A program made the translations under genes and the position numbers. Source: Chaetomium olivaceum (lineage: Eukaryota > Ascomycota > Sordariomycetes > Sordariales > Chaetomiaceae). Taken from it: a stretch of DNA of 64,000 nt. The stretch lies in contig JAYWVB010000047.1 in assembly GCA_039881045.1 (NCBI GenBank), positions 124,001 through 188,000 on the forward strand, read 5' to 3'. Below are positions 34,064 to 44,356 of this stretch, piece by piece (positions within the stretch are counted from its first letter, which is position 1; the number at the start of each line of letters is the position of its first letter). The notes under the pieces are model-generated. The model ran no database searches and was not told the origin of the DNA. It worked only from the letters and a program-made list of their open reading frames with translations.

Positions 34064-36560
34064 ATGGCCTCCCCAGTGTCATTCGGCGACGCGGTCGCCA
34101 TGGCCAAGATTGCCCGGAGCCTTACCCATGCTTTCACACAGGGACGCAAGTCTGCCCCAGCTGAATTTCGAGAGGTCGAAAACCAGCTTCGCTCACTCAG
34201 CGCAGCTTTAACGGCTTTCAAAGACGTTTGCGGCACGGATATCGCCGCCGTAGCCATCGACCCATCCAAACTGCCCCCTAGATTCCAGACACAAGACCAG
34301 GATGGGATGCATAGCGTGGCCGGGATACTGGACAGCTGTCATGAGACCTTAAAGCATCTCGAGAAGATTGTCGAAAGCTACAGCGTCGTTGTCACTACCA
34401 AGGACCCAACAAAGTCACGCTTTCGGCGGTGGAGCACGGAGATGGCCAAGAACTACAAGAAGATTGCCTGGACTACCGAAGCTGGCGACTTAGCGGCGCT
34501 TCGTAGTCAGTTAATGGTCCACACTAATAGTCTGGACCTGGTCTTGGGCATTATCATTAGGTGAGGTCCCCAGGTCGGCCCTTACACAGTGAAATCTCTC
34601 TGCTAGCAAGAATATCCGCTGATAAACCCAGTTCGCGGACAACGAGAATTGAGGATAGCTTGAAGAACAATTCTGCCATGCTCCAGGAAATCTATTCCTG
34701 GTGGTCCCAGAACCTCAAGGACGCTGCAGGTCCACAGACCCATAAAGACGACCTCCTCCTCACACTGCAAGGCGCGCCTAACATGTTGACCTTCGAGGTC
34801 TATGTCACCTCAAACGGCACTTCCCAAATCTGGTGCCCCCAAGCCAGCCTACACGATGACTGGAAGGAAACGGGATCAGTGCAACTATTTGTGTGTAGAT
34901 GTAGCCAGACCGGGACTCACGGGCGGCAGACCACCTGTAACCATCGGCGAGTCGAAAATGTTGCATGTAAGCGCTTAAACTCACTTGCAAAATCAGAGTG
35001 ACATCAGCGTGCTGATTCTTATTACCTAGTGTCACCGCTCACATTCCCGTTTCGACAAGCTGGGGACACACGATCCTGGACGCTTTTTAAAGCCCTGGAC
35101 AGGTCCACCAATCAAATGGTGTCCATCACCGTGAAGAACGTTGCGGCTCAGGGTAATGCCAACTACACATTTGGTGGAAGTGCAGATATTGATAATCTAC
35201 TAGATGTTTCCGAGTTCGAAGAGACCTTCATCCAGCCTCTTGCAGAAGCAAGAGCAAACGCCATGTTGCAGCAGGGAATGAGTAACCGGCTTACACACTT
35301 GTCGCCGGACGCGGCCCACGTCCGGGCTTTGAATATTCAGAGGTTCGTACTGTTTGTCGATGAACATTCCGTTATGAATCTGACGTCGGTCTCCTTGTTA
35401 GTGACTTGAAAGACTGCCACAAGCTGATCGACTCGGTCACTTTCCATGTTGGCCACCGGAACCTGTCAAAGCCGAGTGTGAATGGACTCAGCCTTTTGAA
35501 TTACAACGAGCTGGCTCAGCAGATTGGCCGTTCCCTAGTCAATACCTTGGGCCATGCTGAGCTATCCATCTACTATGGTAGCGAGGAAACGGGCGATTCG
35601 GCGGACATTACAAAGAGCATTGTGCATTGTAAGCCGCCTCTCTATTTTAGTCTCCTTTCACACTGGTTTAGGACGAGCTACTTACCTATTAATGGTTGCG
35701 CAGTAACCCATGCTACATCATTCAAAGTTGAAGAGAGCAACGTGAGTGTGGTTATTCAGGAAGTCGAGTGCCTTGGATACAGCCAAGATCAGCAAGTCAA
35801 CCGCCTCCAGAAAGCTGATGTTGCTTTCCACATGTTGTCCTTAGAAGGTCAGGTCCCCACCCACAATGGAACAAGATACAATATACTGACTCAATGTTAG
35901 GCGCAAGGAAGTTGCACAAGAAGCTCGAGGATATGCGCGTGGAGCTTCTGGTCATGAATCTGCAATACCCGCGGCCAGATGATGTTGTTGTACTGCACCT
36001 GTGAGTGCCCCGACTACTGGGTGATCGATGGCAGGAGGAAGGATGTCCAACCGTTAACTTGTCTTTAGCCAAGCAACCGAGGTCCAATGCGAAGTCGCCA
36101 TCATTCCAGACGCTGAGTTGCTGATAACCCGGAACCCTCGAGATGAACATCGGCTCATCGTGACAAGCCGCAATCGCTGCACCGTTTTGAGCCAAGTTTG
36201 TAAGTTTCATCGTCTCCTAACAATGCATACTGAACAACAATTGATAGATGTCAATACTGACTGTTTTCAAGTGCCCGATTCTTTCTTCGATTCTTTGTCT
36301 TCCACGCCAAATTTTGCCGCACCCACTTGGCTTGTGCAACTTGAGGGGAATGGAAAGCGAAAGGTGTATCATTACCCTGAGGGGTTTCGGTTTCTGAGCT
36401 TCCGCAACACCAACGGTAAGTTGCTTCAATATCCCCGGGCATACCATGTCACGGTGGATTCGCTAACCAGTTGCTGGATACAGCGGAGAAAATGTTTGAG
36501 CTGGGTCGAAATGCAGTTCTGCAAGGCGCGGGGTGGGAGAGGACTTTGCCATCAAGGTAG
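34064..36560 (+). CDS. Fungal protein with STAND/NLR-type N-terminal helical domain, nine exons
   Basis: Splicing is read from donors, branch sites and frame. Exons are 34064-34560, 34632-34966, 35030-35342, 35402-35628, 35704-35847, 35901-36000, 36069-36199, 36248-36415 and 36484-36560, giving exactly 664 codons including the stop. The 48-nt seventh intron (36200-36247) keeps frame and could be retained. The N-terminus (SFGDAVAMAKIARSLTHAF, RKSAPAEFREVENQLRSLSAAL) resembles the helical N-terminal regions found on fungal NLR/STAND proteins. No NACHT or repeat domain follows; the middle and C-terminal parts (LSIYYGSEETGDSAD, DVVVLHLQATEVQCEV, LVQLEGNGKRKVYHYPEG) are beta-rich and unrecognised. 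It could be a stand-alone adaptor or signalling protein; the role is inference. Confidence 0.75.
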
Positions 36561-37138
36561 GTCCGTTCTCCGGAGTGAAGGTTACCTAGACAACCAACCC
36601 TCGGAGAAGTAGAGTTTGGATCATATGATAGATTTCTATGCTATACAGTTGACCGTCACTACATACCTTTCTATGTTATATGCTCCTTGTAGCTACAGCG
36701 AGAAAAGAAGTGACCATGTCCGCAATCAATCTGTTATACCGTGCACTAAACCAAACCTGTCATTGTGCCTTTAGGGTCTACCTCTTACCTCTCCCACCGT
36801 GACAGGTCAGGAGGCAAGCCTCAATACCTCAAGGTCAAATAAATAGCAAACAGTCCCCGAAGGAGGGCACACAAGGGAGTAAGCCAATGCCGACAACAAA
36901 CAAACACTAAAATAAAATAAAATCAAGACACGCAGTTGAAACAAAAGGTCGTACCACTGGATATAAACCACAAGCCACGCCTGTCCCCAGTACGCAAAAC
37001 GCAGAACCCTCTAATAGGAGGCTCTCATCCAACAACACCACCCACCCATCCACCCAGCATCCCCCCCCTTTTTCTCAGCCTGTACTCCCCCACAAAAGTC
37101 CACAAACCCCATCCCCCCAGCCCCTATGAACAACCAAC
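36561..37138. other. Convergent intergenic region, no gene seen
   Basis: 3' flanks of the STAND-N-like gene and of the minus-strand Gln-rich gene. 36905-36927 is an AAATAAAATAAAATC run; the sequence near 37030-37125 is C-rich. No gene is seen. Confidence 0.45.
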
Positions 37139-38319
37139 TCAATTCCTCGAACTACTCGCCACGCTCTGCCCAGCCACCCGCCTCCCCGCCCCCCGCCCCT
37201 GCACCGTCACAGGCACAGCCGCCGCCGACTGCTTCACCCGCGCCGGCGGCTGCTGTTGCTGCTTCTGCTGCTCTAGCTGCTCTAGCTGCTCCAGCCGCTC
37301 CAGCCGCTCTAGCCGCTCTAACCGCTCTAACCGCTCCAGCCGGGGCTGCGGTTGCTTCTGACGCTGTTTTTGTTGGCCCTGCTGCAGTTGCTGCTGTTGA
37401 CGCTGCTGCCTCTGTTGTTGTGGTTGTTGTTGTTGTTCTTGGTCTTGGCGCTGCTGCTGGCGGAGCAGTTTTTGCTGCAGCAGTCGGTGTTCGAGTTGCT
37501 GCTCGCGCTGCTCTTGTTGCTGCTGTCGTCGGTGTTCTAGTTGCTGCTGGCGGCGCTGCTCCTGCTGGTGTTGTTGTTGCTGCTGCTGCTGCTGCGGGCG
37601 CGCCTTTGCGGGCCGTTGCTGCTGCACCTGGATGCGATCATAGTGTGCCGGGGTGGGATGTATGGGGAGGGCATCACCCGGGGCTGCGCTCGTGGAATTG
37701 GCCAACTTTTTCTTGCGGGCCTGGGCGGCTTCAACGGCACGGATCTTGGCTTTCCTGGCCTCGTCGACGATGTCGCGGGGCGGGGCCGCATAGCCCTTGG
37801 GCGAGATGTGAGTGCGTACATGACGGCGTGCGCGCGGAACACGCGGACGGCACGCCGCCGCGAGGCTTTGAGCATGTTTACTTCCAACCTGGTCATTTTG
37901 GGGGCAAGGCCGTTCATGTAGAGATCGAATTGGACTTGTTTCTCGAGCAGGAAGAAGGTCTTGCGGTAGTAGCTCAGGTTAAAGCCTGAGCTGTCTTTGC
38001 CTTGTTTGCTGGCGTGGGGAATGGCCTTCTTGGCGGTACGCTTCCAAGTGCTGGGCTTGGCGGCGTTGCTGGCGCCGGTGAGGGCTCGGGCCCAGATGGT
38101 CTTCTTGATTACATGTTCTTCCGTTTCTGGAATGAGGCAATTAGCAGCTGCGGCGGCGGTCAAGTGAGAGCGATCAAGGGCTTCAAACGTACCGACCACT
38201 TGGACTGGTTTTACCAGGGCCCTGCTACCACTTTCTTGGTGGTTTTGTGGTTGCGGTCTGTGACTGCTGCGGTCGCTTTTGAGCTGGTCTCTGTATTGGC
38301 CTTGCAGCCGAGTTACCAT
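37139..38319 (-). CDS. Gln-rich coiled-coil protein of unknown function (frameshifted)
   Basis: ATG 38319; a 66-nt intron (38127-38192, GTACGT...CCAG, branch CTAAT) joins VKPVQVV to ETEEHVIKKTIWARAL. The conserved-looking core is NLSYYRKTFFLLEKQVQFDLYM and KMTRLEVNMLKASRRRAVRV. After HAVMYALTS the frame is off by one; one added base near 37806 leads to PKGYAAPPRDIVDEARKAKI and ARKKKLANS, giving 371 residues and a whole codon count. The rest is a long Gln/Arg-rich tract containing seven tandem LER/LEQ units encoded by 9-nt repeats (about 37260-37340), a strong coiled coil. A large plus-strand poly-Ala frame over the same bases is an artefact of repeat composition. The family is not recognised. 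Confidence 0.6.
37255..37610. repeat. Trinucleotide/9-nt low-complexity tract
   Basis: CTGCTG/CTGTTG-type repeats plus a 9-nt GCTCTAGCC/GCTCTAACC array encode poly-Gln and (Leu-Glu-Arg)n on the minus strand. The tract is prone to length change and misassembly. Confidence 0.85.
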
Positions 38320-39800
38320 TCCGCTTGGACGTGTTCATGTTGGGTGAGTATGTTGGTAGTGTGGCTGCCGTTAGGGAAGAGATGGGGATCCGAGGGTGAT
38401 ACGACCCGGCTCATGCCACATGGAATCATGGAGAGTCACAGAAAGACCAGGGGATCTGGGTACGGGGCCTGTACTGACTGCTACATTTAAACTCCATTGG
38501 AAATCATCATACAACGCGAATGCGCGGCAAAAACGGGGGCTAAGAGTCGAGAGACACAAGACTGTTTGTGCCAAGTAGGCTCTGACAAGGCATTAGTTTC
38601 AACGACGGCTTGGTTGTTATACGGATGGTCATCGTCTGGTTTTTTGCGTTGTGCAATTGACCGATTTCTCGTTTGAACGGTAAGAAGGGGGTGAAACGCC
38701 GGGGCCGGAGCCCTTTGGCGGCCGGCTTGGCGACCGGGAATTGTGGGGGTTGTAGTTTGGCACCCGGCCCCGGCGCCGATAGCCGGGCCGGCTTTTGTTT
38801 CGAGATCGGCCGGTAGCTGCTGACCTGCCAAGCCCTAGGATCTATAAAGGAATTAGAGCATACACATAACTCGCACTTCAGCACCCCCCCCCCCAACCCA
38901 TCCTTCACATTAGATAAAGACCACGGCCGGTAAGATAGAATATGACGAGGGTTAGGGTCAACACAGACCCATCGCTCTGTGGACAGCGTATTTAGTGTCC
39001 GGGTTAGGGCGGAACACTGTTTATGTCCTGTGTGTACAGGTGAATAAATTACAGTTGTTTTAAGAAATCAAAGGGAGACCTGGACTCACAACTATCAACG
39101 CACGGCAGACGGCCTTTTTGGGCGTAGGTTCACAGACTTGCCTTGTTCTGCAACTACAGTACGCCAAAGTTTACAATTGGGGGGTCGTTCGATTATTGCA
39201 GTATTCATTTCCCAAGGTATGTAAATGTCCTTCAAGTGGTGTATGGGGCGGGATGCCAGTGGAAACCGGCATGATTGAAGGGAAGCGCAGTTGTGTGCGA
39301 TGTACGATGTATGTATGTATGTTAGATATGTACATGTACTTGTACATGGAAGGAAGTGGGGAACGAACGATTCGCTGCCTTCTAGGGTTTTTCCCTTTTG
39401 AGAATGATCGGATGATTGATGAATTGGACGCCACAGTACGAACTCTTGCCGCGTGGTTCTCGCGTGGTTTCAGCACTATGTACATGTTTCCGCCTGGCTT
39501 CCACGTGGATTTCGCATGGGTCGCACAGTGTGAATTCTCTCAACGCCACAAACATGGTACTTCCGTGACATAAACAGAGAATTGCCAATCATCCAAGGGG
39601 GGACTGGACAGTGTCCATCCATCGTCACAACCGTCACCAATTCAATCAACCCTGCGCCGACAGGTTCCCCATCCTGATACTCTCCCCCGCCACTGACGTC
39701 GAGTCCTTCCCACCCTGGCCGCGTGCCTGCGGGTCATCCACCCAACTTGACGGCCCGCCCAGCATCCCTCTCTCTCACCAACCTCTTCTTACGCTCACGA
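38320..39800. other. Intergenic, no gene seen
   Basis: Open frames at 38371-38908 and 39118-39588 occur on both strands without domains. 39298-39350 is a TGTATGTATG/TACATGTACTTGTACATG simple-sequence patch. Two GGGTTAGGG words (38949, 39001) are isolated, not telomeric arrays. Confidence 0.45.
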
Positions 39801-40440
39801 TCACGGTATTAGAACAAAAAGTCCCAGCCCCACCACCAACGCAAACCCGACAACACTGCCCACCACCGCACCAGCAATTGCCCGGCCGATAATCCCCCAC
39901 CACCACCCTCATCCTCACCCTCACCATGCATCATCATCATCGCATCAACCAAAGGCGGCCCGTCCTCCCCATGGCCCGGCAACCCGTCGGCGCGCCCGTC
40001 GCAGTCGGCGCGGGCACATCGACCGGGTCGGAGGCGTTGAAGCAGGGGACGTCGGCGCCATTGAACGCCGCGGCGTCGACGAAGACGACGTCGGCGCAGG
40101 CGTAAAGGTCTGGTTCTCGGGCCGGTCGAGTCGGCCGTGTAGTACGCATCTGGATGGTGGCGTTCATGCAACCGTGACCGTGACGGCTTCAGAAACCTGC
40201 GGGGGGTAGGAGGACGAGAGTAGGTCGGGGAGGGAGAGGCAGGGTGCCCGGGTCGAGCTCGGGGATCGGGGTTGTGCTGAGCGGGGTGAAGTCGGATTGG
40301 TGATTGGGGGTCTGTGTTGCAGCCCGGGGTGGGTGGTTAGTAGAGGTGGATGGTGGATGGTGGTTTTTTGGGAGGGAGAGGATGGGTTGGGAAAAGGTGT
40401 GATAGGTATCGTTACCGTTGCTGAGGGAGATGCTCAACGT
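39801..40440 (-). pseudogene. Broken secreted/membrane protein, resembles BIM1-like (X325) copper-protein family
   Basis: Fragments in three minus-strand frames make family-like sense only when joined by single-base additions: TLSISLSNGN (near 40440), IPELDPGTL (near 40265), NATIQMR, YYTADSTGP, ENQTF, YACADVVFVD, VPCFNASDPV, then a Gly/His/Met/Asp-rich linker and a hydrophobic helix (IAGAVVGSVVGFALVVGLGLFV, coded 39805-39870) ending at TGA 39801. At least five single-base losses are needed, several at homopolymers (TTT, GGG, GGGGG). The pattern 'YTADS...ENQTFYACAD' plus a C-terminal anchor recalls copper-binding BIM1-like/X325 proteins of fungi. The start and any intron are unclear. It is either an extreme pseudogene or badly called sequence. 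Confidence 0.45.
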
Positions 40441-41751
40441 GTGTCGTAGGAATCGTCCTGGGCGGTAAACGCAATTTTACCACCGCCTTGTGAAGCCATG
40501 AGTCAGTAACAATGTGACAAATCCATCGAGAAAATTCCTTACTCATGGGAAACTTGTCCTGTTCCCGGACACCGCAACAGAGCCGCACGGCGCCGTGTTG
40601 TCTGTCTGCCACGGACCAGGCACGGTCGGGCGGCCAAAAGAAGGCGGCAGGGCCCATGTTGTCGGATGCGCCCATTACATTAGCCGCCAGCGCAAGAACG
40701 AGCTGGCCGAAGAGACGCCATGTCGAATCAGGTTGCTTCAGAATCTAGATGGTGGACACGCAAAGTTTGGATCGGTTTCAAAATGGATTCGAGATTTGGA
40801 CGCAGCCGAAAAGAAAGGGGGAAGAGCGGGCGGGGGGTACCAAACACACATTGGTCCTTATCGAGCACTTTGTGTGATGACTGTGTGCCGAGGGTACTTA
40901 TTCAAAAATCGCGGAAGCGGGTTAGCACTGCCGTCCTTTATCTTCTGTGGTCCAGTCCCGTCCATCAAGGTCAAGTCATCTGCGGGGGGCAAGCCAAAGG
41001 CAGGAATTGCTGCCAAGGGGTAGGTGACACAGAGCATGCAGGATTTATGACCCCGCTGAACAAATCCCGTTCCTATCAACCATCCCATCTCAGCTTCCAA
41101 ATGGCTCAAGCCCAACGATAGTTACCGGCTTACCACCTTGACCACCTACGGAAGGACACTCTCGAAGGCCAAGGCCGAAGGTCGCACGCAGAGTTTTGCC
41201 CAGTGCTAGCCCGAATGAAGACTCCCAGCTTGCTTGGTGGCCTGACTTTTGGCATTGGATGGCACCTTTTCCGACTCCCCGCTCCTCCTCGCAGGTTTTT
41301 TCGGCTTGTCCTCGCTCCTTACGCTGCTTCAATTGGACCGCTGTTGTCCAGATGATCAGATAAATTGGCTTGGCGCAGCCGTTCCGCTTTTGATTAGATC
41401 TGATCCAGGATCATGATTGGATAGTTTGAAAGTCCAGACCGAGATCATCAACCGGGGGGTTGGGAACAACCACACCCTAACCCCTGTCGATACGAACAAC
41501 CTGGAAGGAAAAAAAAAAACGACCGGCTTTGGGGCGGCCGACATCGCATTGCATTTCGGATACCCCCGGGTTGTTATGATTGGGGCCGCTTTCAGTTGGC
41601 TGGTAACTGGCCATTACAACCCCTTTCCCTCTACCTTTCTCTTCTTTGTTCCATCCTTCCTGTTCTGATCCAGCACAACCGCAACCTTTCTTTCACACCC
41701 TCTTCTCGCAGCTTCCTTTTTACAGCAGCTCTCCTAATATTTATTAAAAAG
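40441..41751. other. Intergenic, no gene seen
   Basis: Promoter regions of the flanking divergent genes. An A-run (41509-41519) and a T/C-rich leader (41620-41750) precede the next ATG. Open frames such as 40514-41023 lack domains. Confidence 0.45.
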
Positions 41752-42324
41752 ATGCAAAAATCTACAGTACTATCGTTGTTTGGCCTTTTTGGCGGTTTCC
41801 ATTGCCAATGCTGCTCTCCTAGACAGCACGCTGCCGGAGGACTACGCTCTCATCCTGAGCCGCCAAGCCCCCGGCACGCCCCAATACGAGTGTCTTTCCA
41901 ACTGCGGTAATGTTCACTCCTTACATTCCCCACCCACATATTCTCCCGTCTCCCCACCCGACATCACCGATGACATCCCGCGCCCCTCCGTCCAGGTAAC
42001 GCCCTCGCCGGCGGTCGCGACCCAGCCCACTGCACCAACGCGACCTGGACCGGCTACTACGAAGCCTGCCTCGACTGCGCGCTAGACTTCGACATCTGGC
42101 GCATCTACGGGACCGATGTGGGCAGCGCCGCGTCGGCGTGCGGCCTGAGCGCGACCCCATCGTCGGACTCCAGCAGTGGTGGGCCAGCAGCTTCTTCTTC
42201 TGTTGCTCCCACAACCGAAACCTCTGCGGCCATTACCACGCCGCCGCCGCCGACTCCGACTCCGAGTGCTACCGACGCCGAGACGGCCGGCTCGGCTGTC
42301 TCGTCTGCGAGTACTGTGGTGTAG
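41752..42324 (+). CDS. Small secreted protein with Cys pattern and Ser/Thr/Pro-rich tail (frameshifted signal peptide)
   Basis: ATG 41752 starts MQKSTVLSL. One base too many (or two too few) in the T-run at 41779-41781 separates it from LAFLAVSIANA, together a typical signal peptide. Exon 1 ends PQYECLSNCG at 41906, with an 89-nt intron 41907-41995 (GTAATG...CCAG). Exon 2 reads NALAGGRDPAHCTNATWTGY, then YEACLDCALDFDIWRIYG and an Ala/Ser/Thr/Pro-rich tail to 42324. The mature protein (about 140 residues) has a CxxxC pair, HCTNATW and CLDC motifs typical of a Sordariomycete family of small secreted proteins with no assigned function. The tail suggests O-glycosylation; a GPI signal is not clear. 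Confidence 0.7.
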
Positions 42325-43976
42325 TGGAACCCTTAGACTGCCTTGCGCGCGCGCACCCGCGCGCTTGATGGGGTTGCTGACACTGCGGGTATAGTCCGTG
42401 TCGACTGCCGGCGCTGCCTCAGGGCCTGGGCCTCCGCCCCTGGTTCCGTGTCGTCGTGTGTTGGGCTGTTGGTGGCCGGGTTGGCGGGTCTGATGGGGCT
42501 GTTGTGAGGTGGTCTAGGAGTAAGGGGTAAGGGGTAAGGGGTGGGGTTGCTCAGTATCGTCTTTTGACCAAGTATTGGAACCAACAAGCCAAAAGTGTAA
42601 GAAGTAGGCGACCAGACCAACAGGTTACTGGCGCACTGTGGTCGTTGATTGTGAGTTCCGCGCTGGGACGGGGCCATTGGCTGCTCATATGGGAGGTAAA
42701 TTAACTCTACAGCGGGAGTGGCGAGAACTGGGAGTAATCTTGGGAAAGGTTAAAAATGATTAGAGCATCTACATATATGGGCCATAATGCCTACCGGGTC
42801 TCCCCGAAAATCCCGGTACAAGGGCTCAAGTCCCTTGTAACCTCGAAACTTTACACACCCAATAACCGCATTATCTCCAGCACCAAGGAACCCCCGATCA
42901 AAGGCCCAGCCTCTACTTGGTGGCTCAGAACGAAAAGGGTAACTCCCTAGGTAGGTACATGTATTGTGAGACCAAGGGGCGGCTGTTCTTGATGATCGTG
43001 TTCAAGCCGCAAAAGGACGTGATCCGATCTTTGCTACTATACAACCGACAAAAAAGAGTCCATCAGCTAGCTCGTGTCAATGAAATTAGGTGAAAGTTCT
43101 GGGAATAAAGTGTTTTATTGAAAGGAGATAGTGGAATCCGCGGGTCATTCTCGGAACAAGGTGTTTGATTGAAAGGAGACCATGTTTGAGTATCGGCTAT
43201 TTAATACCCGCCCGCGTCTTGAATGAGTGCCATGCCGATGTATTGGATATCGCCGTGATATATATGCAGCGTCAGGGTCAGCGGCCACCTAATGGCAGGC
43301 GGACGCCATTCACCATCGATCTGGGTTGTAGCTACTCCAAGCGCAGTGTGGCAAGAGTGGGAAAGACCATCAAGATGACTGGTTCAGCAGTTTGTGGAGT
43401 GAGGAGCGAGAGAGACTACCTTAGCTACATACTCGCCCGGTATGGCGAATCTCTGGCATAGTATACATAAAGATCTCGGTATCCCCAGGCTCGTACTCCT
43501 GCCCCGAGAAACTGTGGGAGGATACCAGTCTCAAACAACCGCTGAGATCATGCTGCACAACGAGGATATTGGTAGTAGAGTCCCAAAGCTCCAAGAGTGT
43601 ATTGGTTCCCATCCTAAAGATGGGAAGCAAAAAGGAATTTGATTCGATACCTATACAAACGATAGGTAATTCTCAGTTAGCACTCCGATTTTGTTTGCTT
43701 TGTAATAAGTTGGGATGTGATGAAACACGATCAAACCTACCAGGTAGTTTTGATCAGGTCGGGGGAAGTACCAAACACAACCATCGTTCTGCCGTGGACA
43801 GCTGATTGTCAAGTTTTGTCCCACGTCAAAGCCCGACGGGTGAACGACTTTTTGGAAAAAGGCGAGGTAAAATATTAGTTATTTAAACTCACGAAGATGT
43901 TCAGTCCTAAACCTGATTCTCACTCGAGCTCAGCTCTCATTGAACAAGCACAGAACAAGCCTAAAGTTTCGTTATC
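42325..43976. other. AT-richer intergenic region, no gene seen
   Basis: No gene is seen. An imperfect direct repeat of about 25 bp, GTGTTT(T/G)ATTGAAAGGAGA, occurs at 43110-43131 and 43161-43182. The region is AT-richer than its surroundings, which fits decayed repeats. The last 100 bp (A/C-rich) form the leader of the next gene. Confidence 0.45.
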
Positions 43977-44356
43977 ATGGATAAATTCAGTGCAGCCTTC
44001 GGCTCTTGTCGCGTAAGCAGAAAAAGTCCATTGCCCCTGCCAACCGAGGCGGATATTCTCGCTGCAACCGCACGCCTCTCCGCTCTCGAACCGGTCGTTA
44101 CGCGACCTACTTTACCATATTATGCACCCCCTGAGAGCCTTCCGGCGCCCCTGCCCACTGTGGATGAGATTCTTGCTACGCCCGCTGATGCTTATGGCAA
44201 CGGCCTCGGGCGACTTACGTACCGCGTCCGTGAGCACTTCCTTGTCAAGTACGGGAGTTGTTTTGACCCAGAGTCCGACTCGGGTATCTGTTTCCAGGAA
44301 GGCGAGAATATGCTTTTTGTCCAACAATTCACAAATATACCCATTCCAAAACTCTA

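Noticed and set aside
37126..37989. 287-codon plus-strand frame rich in Ala and Val
   Set aside because: It is the antisense of the Gln-rich tract; its composition simply mirrors CTG/CTC repeats, with no domain or splice logic.
38940..39015. GGGTTAGGG words resembling telomere repeats
   Set aside because: Only two isolated occurrences, not tandem and far from any end.
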